Assembly (NCBI RefSeq): GCF_035222485.1
Contig: NC_085920.1
Location: forward strand, 2,418,001-2,482,000
Direction of reading: 5' to 3'
DNA from: Podospora pseudoanserina
Taxonomy: Eukaryota; Ascomycota; Sordariomycetes; Sordariales; Podosporaceae
Length of the DNA stretch: 64,000 bases
Shown: one piece after another, positions 22,676 to 31,872 of the stretch
Layout: each line of letters begins with the position of its first letter
Numbering within the stretch: position 1 is the first letter of the stretch
Translations under genes and position numbers: made by a program
Notes under the pieces: generated by a model
What the model was told of the DNA's origin: nothing
Seen by the model: the letters and a program-made list of their open reading frames with translations, nothing else
Databases searched by the model: none

Positions 22676-22793
22676 CAGCGAAGTAGCTGGAATAAACCAC
22701 CTTTGTATGATCTACCATTATATCTACGGATGACACTGCGGGCCTGGAGGCATTAAAGGGACGTCTACGAGTAGACGTTCTCCTTTGCTTTTT
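22676..22793 (+). ncRNA. Array unit 8 core
   Basis: It starts with CAGCGAAGTAGCTGG. The 3' strand is CTTTGC, which still pairs with GCGAAG through a G-U pair, followed by TTTTT. Hairpin ACGTCTA-CGAG-TAGACGT (22761-22778) lies three bases before CCTTTGC. Confidence 0.7.
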
Positions 22794-22920
22794 GCTTTGG
22801 GCTGAGATAACTCCCATCATGCCGGGATGACTATTACTCTTGCCCTCACCCCTGGCTATGTAGGGCTTCCGGTTAATTTAGCATACATGTATGCGTCTCG
22901 GTGAGAATATAAGACGTCTC

Positions 22921-22932
22921 TGTTCGAATGTC
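22921..22932 (+). promoter_or_regulatory. Downstream B-box of unit 8
   Basis: TGTTCGAATGTC preceded by AAGACGTC, 128 bp after the terminator. Confidence 0.6.
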
Positions 22933-22989
22933 TGTTGCTGCGATTGTTTTTTCTTTTCCATACTAGAACTGCTTTTGGGGCTAAGAAAA

Positions 22990-23000
22990 GATGTCCTCAA
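22990..23000 (+). promoter_or_regulatory. Upstream element of unit 9
   Basis: GATGTCCTCAA, 101 bp before the start of unit 9. Confidence 0.5.
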
Positions 23001-23060
23001 TCCTCGGTCTGGCTAGGTAGCCAAGGCCTGTGGAGTCTGAGAGCTGGGCAGGTAGGAAGG

Positions 23061-23079
23061 GATATCATCGACTTTTCCG
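23061..23079 (+). promoter_or_regulatory. TATA-like and TTTCCG boxes of unit 9
   Basis: GATATCATC at -30 and TTTCCG (23074) at -17. Confidence 0.55.
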
Positions 23080-23090
23080 GGCATGTCTTT

Positions 23091-23179
23091 CAGCGAAGTA
23101 GCTGGTATCAAACAAACTTATCAAGAACGTGATGACAGTCTGGGTGGCTTAATGCCCCTAGGATGTCACCGTCGCTTTT
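23091..23179 (+). ncRNA. Array unit 9 core
   Basis: It starts with CAGCGAAGTAGCTGGTAT. The 3' strand is CGTCGC, which leaves one mismatch in the end stem, then TTTT. The hairpin before it is weaker (GGGTGGC with GCCCC, 23142-23158). Confidence 0.55.
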
Positions 23180-23328
23180 GCTTTTTATGTAGTTACTTTA
23201 CAGCTAGACAGGATTACGCAAATCAGGGCTTCCGAGACGGTCAGCTTCAAGTCAAACACATCACAGAGGGTTCTTTTAAGTGGTTTAACCTAGCGGGCTG
23301 CGTCTGGATGTAAAGTTAGAGACGTTCT

Positions 23329-23338
23329 AGTTCGAGTG
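23329..23338 (+). promoter_or_regulatory. Downstream B-box of unit 9
   Basis: AGTTCGAGTG preceded by GACGTTCT, 150 bp after the terminator. Confidence 0.55.
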
Positions 23339-23397
23339 TGTCATGTTTCATCGATTTTCTCTTTTCATGGTCAAGGTGTGCCTGGGGCGAACAAAAA

Positions 23398-23408
23398 GAT
23401 GTCCTCAA
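23398..23408 (+). promoter_or_regulatory. Upstream element of unit 10
   Basis: GATGTCCTCAA, 110 bp before the start of unit 10. Confidence 0.5.
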
Positions 23409-23477
23409 AGCCACCTTTGGCTTAGCGGAGATAAGGGGCATCAGATGGGTGGAAGTGAAGGGGGAAGAAGAAGAGGG

Positions 23478-23496
23478 TATATCAACTTGTTTTCTG
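23478..23496 (+). promoter_or_regulatory. TATA region of unit 10
   Basis: TATATCAAC at -30, with TTTTCTG in place of TTTCCG. Confidence 0.55.
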
Positions 23497-23507
23497 AACT
23501 CAATTAT

Positions 23508-23615
23508 CAGCGAAGTTAGCTGAATCCATACATACCTTACCTGAAAAAGCGGCCTTGGGGGATTTTGACATCTGTAATGATGTGATTGCAGGTGTCACCT
23601 TCGCTTTCCTTTTTC
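23508..23615 (+). ncRNA. Array unit 10 core
   Basis: It starts with CAGCGAAGTTAGC (one extra T) and ends with CCTTCGCTTT and a second T-run at 23610. The hairpin pairs GACATCTG (23567) with CAGGTGTC (23589), including one G-U pair. Confidence 0.65.
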
Positions 23616-23748
23616 CTCTTGTCATCATATGTTGGAAACAGGACAGGGAGTGGTCCCCCATCTTCCAGCAAGGCCATCTTGTGGACGAAGTTTCAATACG
23701 AGGGTTGGCGCAAACATATGCATTTCCATCTATTTTCAAGACGCCATG

Positions 23749-23759
23749 GGTTCGAGTTT
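23749..23759 (+). promoter_or_regulatory. Downstream B-box of unit 10
   Basis: GGTTCGAGTTT, about 135 bp after the terminator, preceded by AAGACGCC. Confidence 0.6.
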
Positions 23760-23825
23760 GCATTCTTTCTTTTTCGATTCGCTATCATCAGATCTGGAGA
23801 AGGGTGTATGCGGTGGTGGAAAAAG

Positions 23826-23835
23826 CCGTCCTCAA
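23826..23835 (+). promoter_or_regulatory. Orphan upstream element
   Basis: CCGTCCTCAA has the sequence and the B-box spacing (77 bp) of the upstream elements, but no unit core follows. The membrane-protein gene occupies the next 1.2 kb and the next TATA box is about 1.8 kb away. Confidence 0.4.
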
Positions 23836-23948
23836 TTCTTGGCTACCTGTAAAATCTTCTCGGACTGGACTGGCCTGGGGCATTCACATGGAATACCGAG
23901 GGCGATAATATCTGCTTGATATATGCAACTCTTCCATCAATATCCTCA

Positions 23949-25053
23949 CTACTCATTTTCCTCCTGTTCTCCTCGAATTCTGTGCGCTGCCACCCGCTCT
24001 TTGAGACTGCCTTTGAGAGCATCCCACAAACTGAACACCAAGGTAACATGGCCTAAAAATAAGCAAACGGCCTGGTCAAGCTCATCAATTTTGTAAGAGC
24101 TTTTCGGAAAAGCCATAGATAGCCTGAGAGCCAAGCTTTGATTGCTCGACATGTACTTGGTTTCGGTCGCTCCGCCCAGAATAATGATGGCCACTTGGAT
24201 GACGAGAAAGGGAATAGATATGACAGGCCATATAGCATCAAACCAACCCTTAACTGTGAGGGCTAATTTGACTCTTGCAAGATCGAGCCATTTTTGTATT
24301 GTGTGTAATGGAATGCGTTCCTGCGTGGCATTTGACGAGGAGGCGTTGAACAAAATGTCGCACTGATGGGACGCAAGTGAAGTAATTTGACTCAAGACTG
24401 CCAGCGCAACAGCAACGATTAAAGTCGTCATAATACCGGTTATGACCGGTACGTCAAAGTTATGACAGAAGGGCCTCACCATGTTGCTCTCGTCGATTGG
24501 TACATTCCATCCGGTTTTGATTACTATGGCCTGTGGGCAATATTCAGCTCCTGTCTCAAGATTTCTCTCCTTACTCCAACGGAAAGAAAGAAGTTACTAC
24601 ACTTACCCACTCTGGCGACCAAGTAAAAGCAGTCACCACTAGCACTATCAACGCCCTTTTCATCTGGCCCTTCCAAGTTGCCAACCCAAAAAGTGCGAGG
24701 CCGAAGCCAGAGAATGTCTCGCACACCGTCAATGGCGCTTCAAGGGCGGATGAAAATTGTTGAGAAGATATGTCGGAGCTTGTCAACAGAGTCTTGAGAC
24801 TCGACGTTGATGAAGATGGTGCTTGAAAGAAGATCAAATTGTACACATGGCCAGCTGCCACCGCTGGGATGGTAAGTGCTATGATGAAGTCAGGCGAGAT
24901 GGTGTTGGAGCGGGAGTATTTGGGGTTGAACGTCCATGTAACAAAGAGGGAGAGGAGGATGCAGAGCCAGCCGCCCATGTTCCCTGGACCATAGAGGGAA
25001 GACACATTGCTGAATCTGTCGAGGGGGTGGTGGCTTTCACCGGAAACATTCAT
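23949..25053 (-). CDS. Hypothetical multi-pass membrane protein
   Basis: Two exons, 25053-24607 and 24530-23949, phase 0, 342 residues. Donor GTAAGT and acceptor CCCACAG are good. I count six or seven hydrophobic segments, for example GGWLCILLSLFVTWTF near residue 30, DFIIALTIPAVAAGHVYNL near 55, GIMTTLIVAVALAVLSQI near 180 and ISIPFLVIQVAIIILGG near 250. There is no signature I can name and no clear signal peptide; the start is hydrophilic. It lies inside the small-RNA array, antisense to the units, where a unit core would be expected. Its role is unknown. Confidence 0.75.
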
Positions 25054-25610
25054 TATGCCCGGAAAACAATAAAGACCAAGACTTTTTAGCTTGTTGTCAT
25101 AGGAGAATGGATTTAGTCAAATGCCTGTCAATGTGTGGAACATGAAGCTGGGTAAGCAGGGGGTGTGGGCTTTTTAAGAGGGGAAGTACTTGTACTCGAC
25201 CAGCCTGGTTGCTATGCTGGAACTCAAGGCATATCGGATATAATCATGCCGCGATGATGAACTGGGGGCTGAGCTGAACTCCCACATCCTCGTTAGCCAA
25301 TAGCCATAGCACGATATACAACAGCTAACTTCACCTATTCTCACTGTGCCTCACTCGAGATGATGCTACAGCTTTGAACCGGGACAGTGCCTCGAAGAAG
25401 GTTGCATCGAGCGGGAAATCGGCGTTGGCCAGACTCTGAAGCCCGACATGCCTTGCGGCTGGCTCCAGGTACCAAACAGGCATTGGCAGATGGGAAACAT
25501 GGCCGTGTCTGAGTCTCGTTGTTCGATTATGAGAACTTTGTTTCATGCTTGTTGCAAACCTAGGTAGGAGCCAAGAGATGTATGGCACGTGAGTGGCGTT
25601 CTCTCTAGCC
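25054..25610. other. Upstream region of the membrane-protein gene
   Basis: 557 bp between the start of the membrane-protein gene and the TATA box of unit 11. No unit landmark or ORF with a recognisable product was found. Confidence 0.45.
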
Positions 25611-25628
25611 TTATCAATTACTTTTCCG
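25611..25628 (+). promoter_or_regulatory. TATA-like and TTTCCG boxes of unit 11
   Basis: TTATCA at -29 and TTTCCG (25623) at -17. No upstream GATGTCCTCAA element is seen within 200 bp. Confidence 0.5.
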
Positions 25629-25639
25629 ACCTTCAATGT

Positions 25640-25707
25640 CAGCGAAGTAGCGAACTACATTCTCAGACGATTTGAAATTGTATCTTCGGATACCTTCGCT
25701 TTTTTTG
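25640..25707 (+). ncRNA. Array unit 11 core
   Basis: The shortest complete core, about 60 nt plus an eight-T run. It starts with CAGCGAAGTAGCGAA. Hairpin GTATC-TTCG-GATAC (25680-25693) has a UUCG tetraloop and is directly followed by CTTCGC. Confidence 0.7.
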
Positions 25708-25868
25708 CACTTTTCCAGACATATCCAGGCTCAATATCAACATGCCCCCTTCTTTTTGGCATTCCTATCGCGCTCTCGTGGACAGGACAAGCCCAAGCAA
25801 CCGCCATTTCTCTTTTTACTGGGTCGCTGACATGGTTGGACGTGTCTCACCTCAAGCTAGAAACGTCA

Positions 25869-25879
25869 GAATTCGAATC
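25869..25879 (+). promoter_or_regulatory. Downstream B-box of unit 11
   Basis: GAATTCGAATC preceded by AAACGTC, about 165 bp after the terminator. Confidence 0.55.
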
Positions 25880-26066
25880 AGACATGTCCCCAACTTCATG
25901 TCTTTTTCCCAATCTCTCTTTTGCAGTCTGCAACTTTCACAAGATGATATAAGACTGCAGTTAATGCGGTGTCATTGCTAAAATGCCTTAACCAACTTTA
26001 TTCTTACCTAAGTGCTCTTTCTCTCTTGTTCACATGTCAGCACGTGCCGCCAGCCTGTGACTAGGG

Positions 26067-26089
26067 TATACAGCCTCCCTTTCCACACC
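26067..26089 (+). promoter_or_regulatory. TATA region of unit 12
   Basis: TATACA at -30, with TTTCCAC near the usual place of TTTCCG. Confidence 0.5.
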
Positions 26090-26096
26090 TTACTTC

Positions 26097-26166
26097 CAGC
26101 GACGTAGTGGAAAATTAAAATAGGAATTTACCGTGTCCCCCCCTCGGGGGAAACACCTTCGCTTTT
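26097..26166 (+). ncRNA. Array unit 12 core
   Basis: It starts with CAGCGACGTAGTGG, which leaves one mismatch with CTTCGC, and ends with CCTTCGCTTTT. Hairpin TCCCCC-CCTC-GGGGGA (26136-26151), flanked by GTG/CAC, abuts the 3' strand. Confidence 0.62.
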
Positions 26167-26182
26167 GTTCACATATTTTTTT

Positions 26183-26208
26183 GAGAAGATCAACAAACAG
26201 ATCTTCTC
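26183..26208. repeat. Short inverted repeat after unit 12
   Basis: GAGAAGATC and GATCTTCTC form a perfect 9-bp inverted repeat around an 8-base loop, 17 bp beyond the unit 12 terminator. Confidence 0.6.
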
Positions 26209-26355
26209 ACCTCACGATCTTCAACACCTAACTACGCCAGCAAAGCTAGCAGAGGCCACGCTGGGGCACCTCAACCCCTGGTCTCTGAGGACGGGTGTTG
26301 TGGCGCAGACAGCTGGATGCCAGCACAATAAAAATGTTTTTGAGCTTGGATATCG

Positions 26356-26366
26356 CTGTTCGAATT
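26356..26366 (+). promoter_or_regulatory. Downstream B-box of unit 12
   Basis: CTGTTCGAATTC-like B-box about 190 bp after the terminator, the most distant in the array. Confidence 0.45.
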
Positions 26367-26370
26367 CAAT

Positions 26371-27340
26371 GACTTGATTATCATGGCATGCTTTTGTTGA
26401 GTCAAGTTCGCTTTTAATGAATGCTTGAATGCACTGGGAGTTGATGTGTATTTTCTTGTGAGCGACAGAGGGTTGTTTTCTTCAGCGATATGTACATATG
26501 ATTGATCAACTGGCATGTTATTTATAAGCTGGGTTTGCTTATCACATATTTGATAATGGAAAATCTTTATTTCCCTTGGAGCGGGGGAGATGTTGGGTAG
26601 AGCTGTCATACAGAAGATTGTGATGAACTTGTCGTGATGGCGACTGTGGAGTGGATGTGGGTGACTGCTGGCTGTGTTATCCCCGGTGTAAGATGCTTAA
26701 CTCCGGGACTGGGTCTTGGCAGCTGTGATGGTGCTTGTTTGGAGTTGGCTTTATTGATCTTGAAGAGTCTGTAAAACCAAAAGGCTTGGTTTATAGAATG
26801 TTGTTTTTTTGGTATCTTTTCATTTCACCTCGCGAAGGCTATCATATTTGAGAGCAATATGTGTGTTGTGAATTGATTACAGTAAAAGTCCAGTTGTTCA
26901 GGGGTAAGGCAAGCTTTCATTGCTCCATGACATCATCAGCCGTGTTGTTCCTGAATGGCAGGCTCAACATCAGATTGGTGATCGGAGCATTTGGAAGACA
27001 TCCGCACCTTGCACGTGATGACTTTTCAACTTCTAGTGAGAAGGGACTCTTTCTTCACTGTAATATTTGATCCCTTTTACACACTTATAACACCGGACAA
27101 ACATCGCTCTTTATACATCTACCAACCAGAAAAAGAACATACCGAGTTCCCAGCGCAGCCTCTCCTGACCCGCCTCCCTCCTTCTTGCAACCTCCTTCAT
27201 ACCCTCCTTGATGACACAGCAAGGCAGTATCAGCAGTATCAGCAGTATCAACTTCTCCGAAGACTTCCAAATTTGATATTCCTGAATGTCTACACCTTAC
27301 TCTTAATACCTACCCCCTACCTTCACCCTGTCTCTCAACA
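26371..27340. other. Intergenic, promoter of the lipase gene
   Basis: About 970 bp with no gene seen. A threefold direct repeat of CAGTATCAG (27223-27249) lies in the probable 5' leader of the next gene. Confidence 0.5.
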
Positions 27341-29281
27341 ATGCCCTCAAGACCTGTATCCCGAGCCTCCCGAACTTCCCGCTCAAAATTACGTCCCTCC
27401 CTCGACCCCCACGCCTCCCGCCCTCCCCCATCAGCACCTCACCCACCCCGCTCCTTCCGCGAACACTTCTTCCACTCCCTAACCCCTTACTCAGGCCCCT
27501 ACCAAGTCGCCTTCCTCGAAATTGAAGTCCCCGTCCGATCACCCCGTCATTTCAGCCGCATCAAGCGCAATGGGTCCTACGCCCTCAAGCTCGACACCGT
27601 CCTCTTCGCCGTCTACTACCCCACCGACAACTCTGACCTCCCACGCAGCGAGCGGCGGAGTCTCCACCGCAGGTCCAGAAAACCATTATCCAGAGTCTCT
27701 TGGCTTCCTCGGCCCAGAGCGGAGACATGCAAGGGCTATGCGAGGTTCTTCAACGTGCCGTATATTCCCATAACGGCGTATATGGCTGCGACGAGTATGT
27801 TCACCAAGTTGCCTGTTTTAAGAAATGGGAGGATCTCGTCACGGTGGCCACCTGCTGTTGTTGAGGATGAAGAAGAAGAGAAGGTTACTACGGAAAATAT
27901 TCCTCCTGCGGAGGGCGGTATAGAGGCGAAAGAGGAGCAAGAAAATGGAAATAGTTTGAGCCAGAATACACTTGTAGATGGCGGGGAAGCCTGTGAGGCA
28001 GATAAACAAGATGGAAAGCCAAAGTTCCCGGTGATCATGTTTAGCCATGGTCTTGGCGGGTCCCGAACACTGTACAGTTCCATCTGTGGGGAACTGGCTA
28101 GCTTTGGCTTCGTGGTTGTCGCTTTGGAACATCGCGACGGCAGTGGTGCCAGAACGTTTGTCAACAAGGCTGGTTCCGACCCAGATCTCGATAGTCAAGG
28201 CCTTGACAGATCGCCTGGGCCACCAAAGGACGAGAAGAAACAACATAAGAAAAATAGTGGACAGGACAAGCCGTACTACAAAGTCGACTATATCTTCCCC
28301 AAAGATAACGCCCAAGATACTTCACCACACAACTCGCGTGGCGTTGATACAGAGCTTCGTGAAGCCCAGATTGAAATGAGGATGGCTGAAATCGAGGAGG
28401 CTTTCCACGTCTTGCAGCTTATAAACAACGGAAAAGGAGATGCTGTGCGTGCAAGGAACCTTAGGAAGAAAGGGAATGTCGGTGCCAGCTCACTGGGGCT
28501 CGATGGGATCGACTGGGATGAATGGACAGAGAGGCTTTACTTGGAAAATGTGACAATGATGGGTCACAGCTTCGGAGGCGCGACCTCAGTGCAGGCCTTG
28601 AGGTCCGAAAGACTTGATTGGCTCTCCCAGGGCATCCTACTTGACGCATGGGGTCCGGCAACTCCTGAGAGCACGGAGCGGGAACGGCTTCGGAAACCGA
28701 TACTGTCTATCGGGAGCGAGGCGTTCATGCACTGGACGGAAAATTTCGAGCGCGTCGAGCGAATATGCCACGAGGCCCGTGACGGAGGTGCTCCATGCTG
28801 GATGACGACGATACGAGGATCAACACACCTGTCACAAACTGACTTTGCTGTTCTTTATCCAAAGTGGATGTCAGTGTTTATGAAGACCATTGTGTCTTCG
28901 AAACGGGCCATATACCTGACGGTACACTCGGCACTTGAGTTCCTGAAAATAACGCTGCCACCACAACAGACCCGATTCAAAAAGTCCTGGGCAGATGACC
29001 AACTTCTCAGCAAGGCCGATCCCGGGATGGAGATCGAACTGGACAACCGGCCAAATGACAAGTGGGTCGCCGCCCGGCTGAGAATTCCTCACGAATTCAG
29101 ACAGCGGCTCAAGAGGACTGTCAAGCCGAAAAAGAAGTCCAATGTCCCACGGGATGCCTCGGGAAAGCCCCTGAAAGGTCTTGTCAGCTGGGGGGTTGGG
29201 CAGGAAATCTGGTGCCATCAACGCCCTGAGCAGGATGTGCTTGACCGGTACATGGAAGAAAACGGTTGGTCGCCTCAGTAA
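27341..29281 (+). CDS. PAF-acetylhydrolase-like phospholipase
   Basis: Single exon, 646 residues. It is an alpha/beta hydrolase with the oxyanion region MFSHGLGGSRTLYS near residue 235, nucleophile elbow GHSFGGATS (Ser near 409), acidic residue in LLDAWGP near 435 and His in RGSTHLSQTDF near 496. This order and spacing match the plasma/intracellular type II PAF acetylhydrolase family, which removes short or oxidised acyl chains from phospholipids. Fungal members are long, with a charged insert (here residues 170-225, Glu-rich) and a basic C-terminal tail (RLKRTVKPKKKS). There is no signal peptide, so a cytosolic or membrane-peripheral site is likely. Confidence 0.92.
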   Translation: MPSRPVSRASRTSRSKLRPSLDPHASRPPPSAPHPPRSFREHFFHSLTPYSGPYQVAFLEIEVPVRSPRHFSRIKRNGSYALKLDTVLFAVYYPTDNSDLPRSERRSLHRRSRKPLSRVSWLPRPRAETCKGYARFFNVPYIPITAYMAATSMFTKLPVLRNGRISSRWPPAVVEDEEEEKVTTENIPPAEGGIEAKEEQENGNSLSQNTLVDGGEACEADKQDGKPKFPVIMFSHGLGGSRTLYSSICGELASFGFVVVALEHRDGSGARTFVNKAGSDPDLDSQGLDRSPGPPKDEKKQHKKNSGQDKPYYKVDYIFPKDNAQDTSPHNSRGVDTELREAQIEMRMAEIEEAFHVLQLINNGKGDAVRARNLRKKGNVGASSLGLDGIDWDEWTERLYLENVTMMGHSFGGATSVQALRSERLDWLSQGILLDAWGPATPESTERERLRKPILSIGSEAFMHWTENFERVERICHEARDGGAPCWMTTIRGSTHLSQTDFAVLYPKWMSVFMKTIVSSKRAIYLTVHSALEFLKITLPPQQTRFKKSWADDQLLSKADPGMEIELDNRPNDKWVAARLRIPHEFRQRLKRTVKPKKKSNVPRDASGKPLKGLVSWGVGQEIWCHQRPEQDVLDRYMEENGWSPQ

Positions 29282-31872
29282 CTCGGAGAGCGCCACCATT
29301 CGCTGATCTCCCGTACGCCCAACTGTCCTGCACCCTTGAGGTTGTATCTCGTAGTAGGCTTGGTAATGTATAGCGAGCGAGGATGGGGCATGATCTGCGA
29401 GTGTAGGACGGGTTGGGATGTGTAATAACTTCACTTTGGCGCGCCAACCAACGTAAACAATGCGGACACATGAAAGTGACCCCGAGCTGGACAATGTTAA
29501 CAATAAAGAAGAATGTATCTCGCAGCAAGGCTTGCCAGTGCCGGTCATCCGGCCATATTGACATGCACCCCAATGTCAGAAATAGTAGCTCAAATAGTTC
29601 TCCAGGAGCGAACGCATGGAAATACAGCCAATGGCCATCTCAACCGCCCCCCTATGCCCAGGCGAGAGGTCAACCTTGGGTAGGGAGAAAATAGCAAGCG
29701 AGAGTGAAAGCTGGAGACGGGAAGCAAACGAGGGAATCCCAAAGACGAACGCGTAATGCCCAATCTAAATGTCTTTCCGGGAAGGGGATGATACCACCAC
29801 CATACCAGGAGCTGGGAGTTCAGTCAAGCGGGGGATATTGCTCGCCTACTGGAAAAAAGGACAGGATAAAAGGCGTGACCTGCTTGTACCTGGAAAGCTG
29901 AGGAAAGCAAACACGGCTTGGAAAGCCGGTTGGTGTGTGCAAACTATGACGGACAGCTCGAGTCGCATCATTGAGTGCCATCGGCGGTTGGCAGGCCCTG
30001 GAAAACGAGGCTCAAAACCAAGCATCCTGCCCAGGCTCGGCGTGAGTGCCCAGGAGCGGTCCGAAAGAAAGGCGACGAGGCAATAGGCAAATGTTTGGAA
30101 AACTTCCGGAAGCAGTATGAATGCAGGATGTGTGGGTCTCAATAACAGGGCCGCCTGCACCCATCGCGCGATGCAGATGATCGTCGTTGTGGGGTTGTAC
30201 TTTCTTACTCAAAAGCTGAGGTTGTGAGTCTAGGTGGGCGGCTGACGGAGAGATCGATCGGATACTATGGTGAACAGCGCCAGAATGACGCCATATACAG
30301 TCCGATCTGGTGTGTGTCAAGCCAGGTTGGCGAGACGGGACCGACGAAGCGTCGTTTTCTTACTGTCCAGAGAAGACTGTGTGGCTCCGAGACGGGCAAC
30401 CAACTCATCGTCATGATCCCGCTGTAGTAGCGCTTCCTGCTCGTGAGGTTAGCTTCAATATCGGAAAGAGGTCACAATCATTGGTCTACCGGGAGGTTTT
30501 TGCGCATCGGCCGGCGCTTGGGGAGTTGAACGAGCAGTTGTCGTGCCTTGTCTCACACATACCATCGGGTGAACTAATTGCCTATAGCCGCATTTGGGGT
30601 TTTCTAGAACCAGCATTCAAGGCTAAGTTAATCATGAGTCTTTGTGGAAGAGGTCCTTGGCGTGGTATAGGGAGTACATCTAGTTGCTGATGGCTGCAAG
30701 CAAACCGGGTATCGGGCCCAATGAAATCCGGACATTGAAATGAATCTCGAAGTTGATGTGAGAAGCGAATGGCGAAGAAAGCTTGTCCTTGGGAAGCAAA
30801 GAGGCCAAGGCTGGGCGAGGAAGCTTAGGTGCTAAAGATCTCCACTTTACCCCCTGTGGCGTTCTGGGGTGGTCCGCTGAGAAGCCACTGGGCTGGTAAC
30901 CAGTCATGCAGTCCTCTTCTACCTCACTTCGCAACGACATATCTTGTTAGATATTAGATACAAGCAAGCAGTCTATGGCGGCATATAGTGTCTTCAAGTT
31001 TAGGTGTTCTCTGTACTCAAGCCCAACCAAATCAATCCCAGCCTACCTTACTTCATTCATCCAGACTCTGAATCCTAGTCATCATCGTTTCCGCACCTCT
31101 CAAATCATGCCTCGTTTTCTTGTGTCACCATCACCCGACAGCTCAGCTTTTTCGCTTTGTGTAACACTTCAATAGAAGACGTTGTGTGCCATGTACGCGA
31201 ACCCGAAGAAGCTTCTCGGCAGCCGGGAGCTTTTCAGCGGTGAATAACATCCTGCTGTCCACAACATCACCCTCGTGTTGTTCCTGCAGCGTACCTGACA
31301 TGCTTGTCTTTCTATTTCCGCCATCGCTTGCCTGCATCGGAGTGGGTGAGGTGGCCCTCGCAGCTCGCCTTTGTCTTGAGACGAGCCCAAGATGCCACCC
31401 ACAGCGGGAGGCTTACAACTTTTTAATTTCTTTCCGTTGGACATACACTACAATCAAACACTTCTTGGGCAGGTGGGAAACTCGAGAGTGTGACTCTATG
31501 AGCCACTGCTCCCGAGCGTTGCCACCGGATGAAGACTGCGTAGAGACAAGTCACTTTACCCGTCGCTCCAGAGCATCTTGCATTCACCCAAAGCTGCAGC
31601 GGATACGCGCGCAAAATTCAAGACACTCGTTTTCAGGTCTTTTCACTCGCTACAGGTCATAGTACGTACGCCCGTTTAGAATCCGGTATTGTACCCTCAA
31701 GCCGATCACCCGGCGTTTACCTCGTCGGCAAGTTGCAACCCACTCAGCTTCCACACATATACATATCTCGCCTTGTGCTCGTCCGGGAACATCCAGTGTC
31801 TTTTTTCCCTCGAGGGTATCAGGCCACCCTGGACATCTTTTGGTAGAATCACTCCAGCTTTACTGGTCCGTG
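29282..31872. other. 2.6 kb gene-free region
   Basis: Between the lipase and the Cys-tail protein. Short ORFs on both strands lack domains and consistent splice signals. The right end is probably the leader of the next gene. Confidence 0.45.

Larger units (their letters stand above)
19955..26370 (+). repeat. Tandem array of about 12 related putative Pol III small-RNA units
   Basis: About twelve divergent units lie on the plus strand, mostly 350-510 bp apart. Each complete unit has a TATA-like box near -30, start motif CAGCGAAGTAG, a hairpin, CCTTCGC plus a T-run, and a downstream B-box GTTCGAATC. Primary sequence between these landmarks is poorly conserved, so the array is old or fast-evolving, and the landmarks look selected. 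A protein gene at 23949-25053 interrupts it. I recognise no known RNA family. The landmarks and spacing are directly seen; transcription by polymerase III is inferred. Confidence 0.75.

Noticed and set aside
19990-23900. Short ORFs on both strands inside the array as protein genes
   Set aside because: They lack conserved peptide sequence between units, have no splice signals in common, and cross the RNA landmarks in different frames.
19955-26370. Array units as tRNA-derived SINE copies
   Set aside because: There are no poly-A or simple-repeat tails, no target duplications and no near-identical copies. All units have one orientation and regular spacing, and the B-box lies after, not inside, the putative RNA.
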